A stretch of DNA of 64,000 nt. It comes from Streptomyces abyssomicinicus (GTDB taxonomy: Bacteria > Actinomycetota > Actinomycetes > Streptomycetales > Streptomycetaceae). Positions 24,582 to 31,746 of the stretch are shown here, one piece after another. The stretch spans positions 62,001-126,000 of the forward strand of contig NZ_BBZI01000007.1 in assembly GCF_008974245.1 (NCBI RefSeq). The letters run 5' to 3'. Below the pieces are notes generated by a model that was not told the origin of the DNA, ran no database searches, and saw nothing but the letters and a program-made list of their open reading frames with translations. The position numbers and the translations under genes were made by a program. The number at the start of each line of letters is the position of its first letter. The first letter of the stretch is position 1.

Positions 24582-24603
24582 AGAAGTAAATCGCCATTCT
24601 TCT
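24582..24603. promoter_or_regulatory. Candidate cluster operator, site 4, between SDR and LysR genes
   Basis: AAGTAAATCGCCATT (24584-24598) fits the shared motif. It is embedded in a wider inverted repeat, AGAAG (24582-24586) and CTTCT (24599-24603). The position, about 25-45 bases upstream of the LysR start and 106 upstream of the SDR start, suits control of both. Confidence 0.45.
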
Positions 24604-24626
24604 TCGGGGGGTGTTAAGTAGAGGTT

Positions 24627-25586
24627 ATGGACCGCCGTCACCTGACCCACTTCCTCGCCGTCGTCGAGCACGGAGGGATCTCCGGAGCGGCCCGGAAGCT
24701 CCGGGTGAGCCAGCCCGCCGTCTCACAGACGATCAAGGACCTGGAGCGCGACCTGGGCACCCGGCTCTTCCACCGCGAGCCCCGGCTCACCCTCACCCCG
24801 GCGGGCCGGGCACTGGTCGGGCCCGCACGGCGCATCCTGCGCTCCTTCGAGTCGGCCCGGGCGGCGGTGCACGAGGTCGACGATCTGGCCACCGGCCGAC
24901 TGGACATCGCGGTGGTTCCCGGCCTCGGACTGGACCCGGTGGTTCCCCTGGTCACCCGGTTCCGCACCCGGCACCCCGGAGTGCTCGTCGCCCTGCACGA
25001 GGCCGCCTACGGTCCGGACGGCTTCGAAGCGCTGCGCCGGGCCGACGCCGAGCTGCTGGTGAGCGACCACCCCGCGCCGTACGCCAAGCACGAAGCCGTG
25101 CCGCTGGGGCTCCAGGAACTGTTCGCCGTCTTCCCACCGCACACCGAGGGCCTGCCCGACCGGCCGCTGCGCGTCGCCGACGTGGTGAGGCACCCGTGGG
25201 TGGCTCAGCTTCCCCACCGCTCGCAGCTTGGCGTATGGTTCGCCTCGGTTGTGGCAGCCGAGCGGCTGCCCCCGCCCACCGTTGTCGTGGAAACCGCGCA
25301 CCGCGACACCATCGTTCCGCTCGTTCTGGCCGGAGCAGGGATGGCTCTGCTGCCCGCTCCGGTGGCCGCGGCGGCCAAGCGCCATGGCGCGCAGGTCCGC
25401 CCGCTGGCCTTCAACCTGCCCAACCCCTGCCACCTCTTCCACCGCCGTGGGCCGCTGACGTCCGCCGCGCTGGCCTTCGTCGCGCTGGCCCAGGACGCCG
25501 TGCCCCCCGGTGCCGGACGACCGTCCGCCGCCACGAACGGCAGCCGTTCCTCCGGCGGACCCGGAGGCGCCGGGGGAGCGGGCTGA
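24627..25586 (+). CDS. LysR-family transcriptional regulator
   Basis: This 319-residue protein has the LysR winged HTH at residues 1-60 (LTHFLAVVEHGGISGAARKL, then SQPAVSQTIKDLE and LFHR) and a periplasmic-binding-like effector domain. The Pro/Gly/Ser-rich C-terminal tail of about 35 residues is extra. It is divergent from the SDR gene, the usual arrangement for a LysR activator of the neighbouring catabolic genes; its effector is probably a pathway acyl-CoA or acid. An 8-bp GC hairpin follows at 25606. Confidence 0.9.
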   Translation: MDRRHLTHFLAVVEHGGISGAARKLRVSQPAVSQTIKDLERDLGTRLFHREPRLTLTPAGRALVGPARRILRSFESARAAVHEVDDLATGRLDIAVVPGLGLDPVVPLVTRFRTRHPGVLVALHEAAYGPDGFEALRRADAELLVSDHPAPYAKHEAVPLGLQELFAVFPPHTEGLPDRPLRVADVVRHPWVAQLPHRSQLGVWFASVVAAERLPPPTVVVETAHRDTIVPLVLAGAGMALLPAPVAAAAKRHGAQVRPLAFNLPNPCHLFHRRGPLTSAALAFVALAQDAVPPGAGRPSAATNGSRSSGGPGGAGGAG

Positions 25587-25605
25587 CCTGACAACGAGCG
25601 GCAGA

Positions 25606-25628
25606 GCGGGGCCGGACCACGGCCCCGC
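25606..25628 (+). terminator. Hairpin after LysR gene
   Basis: GCGGGGCC (25606-25613) pairs with GGCCCCGC (25621-25628), 20 bases after the LysR stop. Confidence 0.5.
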
Positions 25629-25745
25629 ACTCGCAGCACCCACGACCCGGCAAGGCCGCCTGCGGCACCGCACGGGCGGGTGCGGCCGGCCCCCGGCGAC
25701 TCCGTGAAGGAGAGCCCGGGGCGGCACCGTCGATGAGGAAACACG

Positions 25746-26882
25746 ATGAGTTCTCTGTTTGACCTGGAACCCGGCGTCCTGCCGGCGGAGGCCGAGCGCC
25801 TACGGGAGGAGGTGCGGGAGTTTTTGGACGCCGAGCGGGCGTCGGGCGGTTTCACCCCGATGAGCGACAGCTGGGTGTTCGGCGGGGACCCGGTCTTCAG
25901 CCGCAAGCTCGCCGAGCGCGGCTGGGTGGGCATGACCGTCCCCAAGCAGTACGGCGGTCCGGGCCGTTCGCCCCTGGAGCGGTTCGTCGTCGCCGAGGAA
26001 CTCCTCGCCGCGGGCGCGCCGATCAGCGCACACTGGGGTTCGGACCGGCAGATCGCGCCCGCGCTGATCACCCACGGCACGAAGGAGCAGCAGGAGCGCT
26101 TCCTGCCGGCCATCGTGCGGGGCGAGTGCCTGTTCGCCATCGGCCTGTCGGAGCCGGACTCCGGGTCCGACCTGGCCTCGGTGCGCACCAAGGCCACCCG
26201 AACCGAGGGCGGCTGGCTCATCGACGGCACCAAGATCTGGACCAGTGGAGCGCACCATGCCCACGCCGTCCTGGCGTTGGTGCGCACCGGACCGGCCGGT
26301 GACTCCCGCCACGAGGGCCTCTCCCAGATGATCGTGGAACTGCCCGGGGACGGCGTCGAGATCCGCCCCATCCGTTCGCTCAACGGCGGCCACCACTTCA
26401 ACGAGCTCGTCTTCACCAGTGCGTTCGTCCCGGACGCCGACGTGCTGGGCGAGATCGGCAACGGCTGGGCCCAGGTCACCGGCGAACTGGCCTGGGAGCG
26501 TTCCGGACCGGAGCGGATGCTCTCCAACGCCGTCCTGCTGCGCCTGTACGCCGCACGCGACGACGCCGATCCTCGTGCCGTCGGCCGCCTGGTCGCCCGC
26601 CTCTGGTCGCTGCGCCAGGCATCCGTCGCCGTCGCCGTGCAGCTCACCAAGGGCCGTGCCCCCGAGGTGGCCGCCGCCATGGTCAAGGACCTCGGCACCC
26701 GGTGGGAACGCGAGGTGATCGAGGCGGCCCGGGCCACCTCCGTCGAACCCGACCTGACCTCCGACGATCCGTTCGCGCGACTGCTGGGGGAAGCGATCAC
26801 GGCCTCCCCGACGAACACCCTCCGGGGTGGGACCAACGAAATCCTGCGCGGTGTGATCGCGCGTGCCCTGGGAGTCCGGTGA
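25746..26882 (+). CDS. Acyl-CoA dehydrogenase, larger partner of a paired enzyme (FadE29-like)
   Basis: This 378-residue acyl-CoA dehydrogenase has AIGLSEPDSGSDLASV in the beta domain and the C-terminal RGGTNEILRGVIAR block. It is followed with a 4-base overlap by a shorter dehydrogenase that lacks these motifs. Such adjacent unequal pairs form alpha2-beta2 heterotetramers in sterol and bile-acid side-chain oxidation (for example FadE28-FadE29), where the substrate is bulky. Pairing here is inferred from gene order and sequence. GAGGAAA precedes the ATG. Confidence 0.88.
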   Translation: MSSLFDLEPGVLPAEAERLREEVREFLDAERASGGFTPMSDSWVFGGDPVFSRKLAERGWVGMTVPKQYGGPGRSPLERFVVAEELLAAGAPISAHWGSDRQIAPALITHGTKEQQERFLPAIVRGECLFAIGLSEPDSGSDLASVRTKATRTEGGWLIDGTKIWTSGAHHAHAVLALVRTGPAGDSRHEGLSQMIVELPGDGVEIRPIRSLNGGHHFNELVFTSAFVPDADVLGEIGNGWAQVTGELAWERSGPERMLSNAVLLRLYAARDDADPRAVGRLVARLWSLRQASVAVAVQLTKGRAPEVAAAMVKDLGTRWEREVIEAARATSVEPDLTSDDPFARLLGEAITASPTNTLRGGTNEILRGVIARALGVR

Positions 26883-27937
26883 CCATGAACGACGACCTGA
26901 AGCTGCTCGAGGCCACGGCGCACGAAATCTTCGCCTCCTACCAGGACCGCCCCGGCCTGTGGGAGGAACTGGAGGAGGCCGGACTGACCCGAGTCGGCAT
27001 ACCCGAGGAACTCGGCGGCAGCGGGGGTGACCTGGAGCAGGCCGCCGTCATCCTGCGCGCGGCCGGCTACCACGCCGCCGAGATTCCCCTCGCCGAGACC
27101 CTGTGGCTCGCCGGTCCGCTCCTCGCCTCCGTCGGACTCCACGTCCCGGCAGGCCCGCTGACCGCCGCCCTCCCACTCGACGGCCGGACCACCCTCGCGG
27201 CCGAGGGCGACGGCTGGATCCTCGACGGCGTCGTGCGGCGCGTCCCCTGGGCCCGCGGCGCGGCGGCAGTCGCGGTCGTGGCCGGAGGGCGGATCGCCCT
27301 GATCGACCCCTCCGCGGACGGCGTCCGCCTCACCGAGCACCGCAACCTGGCCGGCGAGCCCCGCGACGACCTCGCCTTCGACAGGGTCACGGTGTCCGCC
27401 GACCGGGTCCGTGAACTCCCGGCCGGCCAGCCGTCGGCTCTGTCCCGCGCCGCGCTGGGCCGCAGCGTCCAGATGAGCGGCGCGGCCCGGCGGGCCGTGG
27501 AACACAGCCTGCGCTACGCGGGAGAGCGCAAGCAGTTCGGCCGCGCGATCGGAAAGTTCCAGGCCGTGCAGCAGTACCTGGCCACCATGGCGTCGGAGAC
27601 CGCGATTCTCGATCTCGGCACACGCTCCGCCGTGACGCTGACGCACACCGGATCCGCCGACGCCGCCCTCGCGATCGCAGCCGACCGGGTCAACGTCTGC
27701 CGCGCGGCCGGGGTCGTCACCGACCTGGCCCACCAGGTCCACGGCGCCATCGGCACCACCCACGAGCACGACCTGCGCCGCTCCACCCTGCGCCTGTGGT
27801 CCTGGCGCGATGAGTACGGCGACGAGAACCACTGGTCCGACGTGCTGGCGCTGCTGGTGGCCGGCCGCGACCCATGGCACCTGATCACCGACGGCGCTCC
27901 CGTCGAAACCACCGCACGGAAGGGCAAGCGCTCGTGA
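26879..27937 (+). CDS. Acyl-CoA dehydrogenase, short divergent partner (FadE28-like)
   Basis: This 352-residue protein has the dehydrogenase fold but a weak middle domain, and ends with HQVHGAIGTTHEHDLRR in place of the usual GGT-E motif, as in the partner subunit of heterotetrameric enzymes. ERKQFGRAIGKFQAVQQYLA, the flavin-contact helix, is intact. The GTG at 26879 overlaps the preceding TGA (GTGA); an ATG at 26885 is a close alternative. Its own stop overlaps the next GTG in the same way, so three genes are coupled. Confidence 0.85.
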   Translation: MTMNDDLKLLEATAHEIFASYQDRPGLWEELEEAGLTRVGIPEELGGSGGDLEQAAVILRAAGYHAAEIPLAETLWLAGPLLASVGLHVPAGPLTAALPLDGRTTLAAEGDGWILDGVVRRVPWARGAAAVAVVAGGRIALIDPSADGVRLTEHRNLAGEPRDDLAFDRVTVSADRVRELPAGQPSALSRAALGRSVQMSGAARRAVEHSLRYAGERKQFGRAIGKFQAVQQYLATMASETAILDLGTRSAVTLTHTGSADAALAIAADRVNVCRAAGVVTDLAHQVHGAIGTTHEHDLRRSTLRLWSWRDEYGDENHWSDVLALLVAGRDPWHLITDGAPVETTARKGKRS

Positions 27938-28767
27938 GCACCGAAGAGCTCGTGTACACGGTCGAGGACGGCATCGCCACGCTCCTCCTCAACCGCCCCG
28001 ACCAGCGCAACGCCTTCACCCTGACGATGATCGACGCCTGGGAGAGGGCCCTTCGCACGGCGGGCGCAGATCCGGAGGTCAAGGTCGTCGTCCTGACCGG
28101 TGCGGGAGAGGGCTTCTGCGCCGGCGGCGACATGGACACCGTCGGCGACACCGGGGCGAGCGGCCCGCTGGAGCAGAAGAACACGCTGCACCTGCGGATC
28201 CACAAGGTCGCCCGGGCGCTGGAGGACCTGGACAAGCCGGTGATCGCCGCGATCAACGGCGTCGCGGTCGGCGCCGGTCTGGACATGGCCCTGATGTGCG
28301 ACATCCGTTTCGCCGCCCGCTCCGCCCGCATGAGCGAGGGCTACATCCGCCTCGGGCTGGTGCCCGGTGACGGCGGCGCGTACTTCCTGCCCCGCCTGGT
28401 CGGCCAGTCCAAGGCCCTGGAGCTCCTCCTCGGCGGCGAGTTCGTCGACGCCGAGGAAGCCCTGCGCATCGGCATGGTCAATCGCGTCGTCGACGACGCC
28501 GACCTGCTCGGGGAGACCTACGCCTTCGCGGCGAAGATCGCCGCCAGGCCGTCCCTGCCCGTGGGCATGATCAAGCGGGCGGTGCGCTCCAGCGACCGCC
28601 TCGACATGCGGACCAGCCTGGACCTGATCTCCTCCCACATGGCCGTGGTCATGTCCACCCCCGAGGCTCAGCAGGCCATCGACGCCGTCCGCTCCGCCGT
28701 CGTCCGCGACAAGGGCCGGTCTGCCGCTGCCACTCCGCCCGAGGGGACGGAGGCCCGGCGGACATGA
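27934..28767 (+). CDS. Non-canonical crotonase-family protein
   Basis: This 277-residue crotonase-fold protein has the oxyanion-hole block GAGEGFCAGGDMDTV. The first catalytic Glu region reads GAGLDMALMCD, with Asp, and the second reads EGYIRLGLVPGDGG, with Tyr where hydratases have Glu. A simple hydratase function is therefore doubtful; isomerase, hydrolase or C-C-cleaving activities occur in such variants. GTG at 27934 overlaps the upstream stop (GTGA), and the end overlaps the racemase ATG (ATGA). Confidence 0.82.
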   Translation: MSTEELVYTVEDGIATLLLNRPDQRNAFTLTMIDAWERALRTAGADPEVKVVVLTGAGEGFCAGGDMDTVGDTGASGPLEQKNTLHLRIHKVARALEDLDKPVIAAINGVAVGAGLDMALMCDIRFAARSARMSEGYIRLGLVPGDGGAYFLPRLVGQSKALELLLGGEFVDAEEALRIGMVNRVVDDADLLGETYAFAAKIAARPSLPVGMIKRAVRSSDRLDMRTSLDLISSHMAVVMSTPEAQQAIDAVRSAVVRDKGRSAAATPPEGTEARRT

Positions 28768-29930
28768 CTTCCGCCTCCACCCCCGCGCCGTCGGCAGGCC
28801 CGCTGGCCGGCTTCCGGGTGATCGAGCTGGGTGGCATCGGCCCCGGGCCGTTCTGCGCGATGCTGCTCGGTGACCTCGGTGCCGAGGTCGTCCGGATCGA
28901 CCGGCCGGAGGAGGCAGGCAGCGCCCCCTCCCGGGGCATCCTGCACCGCAACCGCCGCTCGATCACCGTCGACCTCAAACAGCCCGCGGGCGTCCGGCTG
29001 ATCAAGGACCTGGCCGCCGGGGCCGACGTCCTGCTGGAGGGCTTCCGGCCCGGGGTCACCGAACGTCTGGGCCTGGGACCCGACGCCCTGCGAGCGGTCA
29101 AGCCGGCCCTGGTGTACGGCCGGATGACCGGCTGGGGTCAGGACGGGCCGCTCGCCCAGGAGCCCGGTCACGACATCAACTACATCGCGCTGACCGGCGC
29201 ACTCCACGCCATCGGCCCGAAGGGCGGCGATCCCGTCGTGCCGCTCAACCTGGTCGGCGACTTCGGCGGTGGCGGCATGCTGCTGGCCGTCGGCGTGCTG
29301 GCCGCGGCTCTCCACGCCCGGGCCACCGGCACGGGGCAGGTGGTGGACGCCGCCATGACCGACGGCTCCGCCCTGCTCCTGGCCCACACCCTCGGCTTCC
29401 TCGCCGCGGGGCGGTGGACCACCGAGCGCGGCACCAACATCCTGGACGGCGCCGCTCCTTACTACGCCGTCTACCGCTGCGCCGACGGCGAGCACATCGC
29501 CTTCGGCTCCGCGGAGCCGCGGTTCTACGCCACCTTGCTGCGGGTCCTCGGCCTCGCCGGAGACCCGGACTTCACGGTCCAGGACGACCGGGACAAGTGG
29601 CCGGTGATGAAGGCCAGGATCGCCCAGGTGGTGGCGGGCCGTACCCGGGACGAGTGGTCCAAGGCGTTCGAGGACAAGGAGGCGTGCTTCGCCCCTGTGC
29701 TGTCGATGACCGAGGCCCCCTCCCACCCCCACAACGCGGCCCGCGGCACCTTCCTCGTCGGCGAGGAGGGCGCGATCCAGCCGTCGCCCGCGCCGCGTTT
29801 CTCCGCCACTCCCAACGCCGTGCCACGGCCGGCGCGGGTCGTCGGCGCCGACACGGACGCGGTGCTCGCCGCGGCGGGCTACGACGCCGGAAGCATTGCC
29901 GCGCTCCGCGCCGCCAACACCGTCGGGTAA
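28764..29930 (+). CDS. Alpha-methylacyl-CoA racemase-like (CaiB/BaiF family), copy 3
   Basis: This 388-residue third paralogue has His136 in GHDINY, Asp166 in GDFGGGGM and a Glu in AEPRFYATLL, matching the MCR/AMACR catalytic set (the preceding Pro-Gln of the Glu motif differs from copies 1 and 2). It is coupled to the crotonase by an ATGA overlap. It would epimerise the 2-methyl centre before the dehydrogenase at 30001 acts. Confidence 0.86.
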   Translation: MTSASTPAPSAGPLAGFRVIELGGIGPGPFCAMLLGDLGAEVVRIDRPEEAGSAPSRGILHRNRRSITVDLKQPAGVRLIKDLAAGADVLLEGFRPGVTERLGLGPDALRAVKPALVYGRMTGWGQDGPLAQEPGHDINYIALTGALHAIGPKGGDPVVPLNLVGDFGGGGMLLAVGVLAAALHARATGTGQVVDAAMTDGSALLLAHTLGFLAAGRWTTERGTNILDGAAPYYAVYRCADGEHIAFGSAEPRFYATLLRVLGLAGDPDFTVQDDRDKWPVMKARIAQVVAGRTRDEWSKAFEDKEACFAPVLSMTEAPSHPHNAARGTFLVGEEGAIQPSPAPRFSATPNAVPRPARVVGADTDAVLAAAGYDAGSIAALRAANTVG

Positions 29931-30000
29931 TGGCTCCCGGCCAGTTCTCCCGACACTCCCTCTCCTCCTCCGATCCATCCTCAGAAGGGACGCATTCGTC

Positions 30001-31158
30001 ATGCGACGCACTGTCTTCAGCGAAGACCACGAGGCCTTCCGCGCCACCCTCCGCGACTTCATCGCCAAGGAGGTCACGCCCCACTACGAGCAGTGGGAGC
30101 GCCAGGGCTACGTGCCCAAGGACTTCTACCTGAAGCTCGGCGAGCTGGGCATCTTCGGCATGGAGGTGCCGGAGGAGTACGGCGGCGCCGGCATCACCGA
30201 CATCCGCTACGACGCGATCCTGCTGGAGGAGCAGAACCGCGCGGCGGTCACCTTCGGCGGTGGCGGGGTCCACGCCGCGCTCTGCCTGGGATACCTCCTC
30301 AAGTACGCCACCGAGGAGCAGAAGCACCGCTGGCTGCCCCAGCACATGAGCGGCGAGACGATGTACGCCATCGCGATGACCGAGCCCGGTACCGGCTCCG
30401 ACCTGGCCGGCATGGTCACCCGCGCCGAGCTGTCGGCGGACGGCACGCACTACGTGCTGAACGGCGCGAAGACCTTCATCACCGGCGGCGCCCAGGCCGA
30501 CCGGGTGCTGGTGGTCTGCCGGACCTCCCCGGCCCCCGAGGACAACCGCCGCCTCGGGCTGACCATCCTCAATGTCGACGCCCACGCCGAGGGCTTCGCC
30601 GTCGGGCGGAAGCTCGAGAAGATCGGCCAGAAGGCCACGGACACCGCCGAACTCTCCTTCACCGACGTCAAGGTGCCTGTCGAGGACCTCCTGGGCGAGG
30701 AGGGCAAGGCCTTCTTCTACCTCACCGACAACCTGGTCAAGGAGCGCCTGGTCATCGGCATCGGCGCGGTGGCCTCCGCCTGGGCGGCGATCGAGTTCGC
30801 CCGGGACTACACCAAGGAGCGGCTGGTGTTCGGCAAGCCGGTGGCGTCCTTCCAGAACACCAAGTTCGTCCTGGCCGAGTGCGCCGCCGAGGCCGAGGCC
30901 GCGCAGGCTCTGGTCGACAAGTCGTTGCAGCTGTACGACACGGGCGAGGTGTCCTCCGCGGACGCGGCCAAGGTCAAGGTCTTCTGCACCGAGGTGGCCG
31001 GCCGGGTCATCGACAAGTGCCTCCAGCTGCACGGGGGTTACGGCTACATGTTGGAGTACCCGATCGCCCGTCTGTACGCGTCCACCCGCATCTCCCGTAT
31101 CTACGGCGGCACCAACGAGGTCCAGAAGTCCGTCATCGCCAAGGACCTCGGTCTGTGA
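30001..31158 (+). CDS. Acyl-CoA dehydrogenase (paralogue of 4914-6071)
   Basis: This 385-residue enzyme shares the MRRT start, AIAMTEPGTGSDLAGM, FGKPVASFQNTKFVLAECA and LHGGYGYMLEYPIARLYA blocks with the dehydrogenase at the opposite edge of the cluster. RIYGGTNEV again has Gly at the medium-chain Glu position. The ATG at 30001 follows AGAAGGGA by about ten bases. A 13-bp hairpin at 31168 ends the rightward unit that starts at 25746. Confidence 0.92.
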   Translation: MRRTVFSEDHEAFRATLRDFIAKEVTPHYEQWERQGYVPKDFYLKLGELGIFGMEVPEEYGGAGITDIRYDAILLEEQNRAAVTFGGGGVHAALCLGYLLKYATEEQKHRWLPQHMSGETMYAIAMTEPGTGSDLAGMVTRAELSADGTHYVLNGAKTFITGGAQADRVLVVCRTSPAPEDNRRLGLTILNVDAHAEGFAVGRKLEKIGQKATDTAELSFTDVKVPVEDLLGEEGKAFFYLTDNLVKERLVIGIGAVASAWAAIEFARDYTKERLVFGKPVASFQNTKFVLAECAAEAEAAQALVDKSLQLYDTGEVSSADAAKVKVFCTEVAGRVIDKCLQLHGGYGYMLEYPIARLYASTRISRIYGGTNEVQKSVIAKDLGL

Positions 31159-31167
31159 CACCCCCTC

Positions 31168-31200
31168 GGTGGCCCGGACCCCCTCGCGGTCCGGGCCACC
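31168..31200 (+). terminator. Perfect 13-bp hairpin ending the catabolic unit
   Basis: GGTGGCCCGGACC (31168-31180) pairs without mismatch with GGTCCGGGCCACC (31188-31200), loop CCCTCGC. It starts nine bases after the dehydrogenase stop. Confidence 0.75.
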
Positions 31201-31686
31201 GGCGTACCCGGAGCCAGGGCAGGGCGACCAATCCGCTTCCCCCTGGGCGCAGTTGAGCCACTCGTCGTGGCTGCCCCGCCTGAGGGCAACCCTGTGGCCC
31301 CCTGACGGACGGTGCTGGTTGTGTTCCTGTCCCGCTCTGCGGGCGGTCGGTCGTGCCGCTGGGCGGAACGGGTGGGCGAAGGGGCCCACGTACTGGGCGA
31401 GACGCCTCGCTCCGAGGAACCTCAGCCCCCCTCTGGGAAGGGGGCGGGTCGGGGGAACAGGAGGGTGCTGCCCTCCAGGGCTCAACCTTGCCCGACGCTG
31501 CTGCGGGGGTGCGTTCGGTGCCGTCGGCATGCGCACGGTGGGAGCCCCTCGCCGAGGAGGTGCGGGCCCTTCGCCCGCCCGTGCCGCCCCTGGGCGGCCC
31601 AGCGCCCGCAGTCGGGCCGGGTCAGTCGTACCCGTCAGGGGCGGTGCGTCGGATGCGTCTGCCAGGGAATGGGGCCCGGGAAACGA
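31201..31686. other. Intergenic stretch between convergent units
   Basis: About 490 bases between two terminator hairpins, with no ribosome site plus coding-bias combination that would support a gene. It is GC-rich with many short G and C runs. I see no RNA gene or repeat in it. Confidence 0.5.
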
Positions 31687-31718
31687 CGCCGCCCGCGCCG
31701 GTGGGGGCGCGGGCGGCG
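31687..31718 (-). terminator. Perfect 13-bp hairpin ending the carboxylase operon
   Basis: CGCCGCCCGCGCC (31687-31699) pairs with GGCGCGGGCGGCG (31706-31718), 29 bases beyond the stop of the biotin carboxylase gene. Confidence 0.7.
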
Positions 31719-31746
31719 GGTGGGCAGGACCCTGGAATTCTGGGGG

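Noticed and set aside
25205..27880. A very long open frame (891 codons) on the minus strand
   Set aside because: It lies antisense to the LysR and dehydrogenase genes and to their codon bias; the translation has no domain and is Arg/Gly/Ser-rich, as expected for shadow frames in high-GC DNA.
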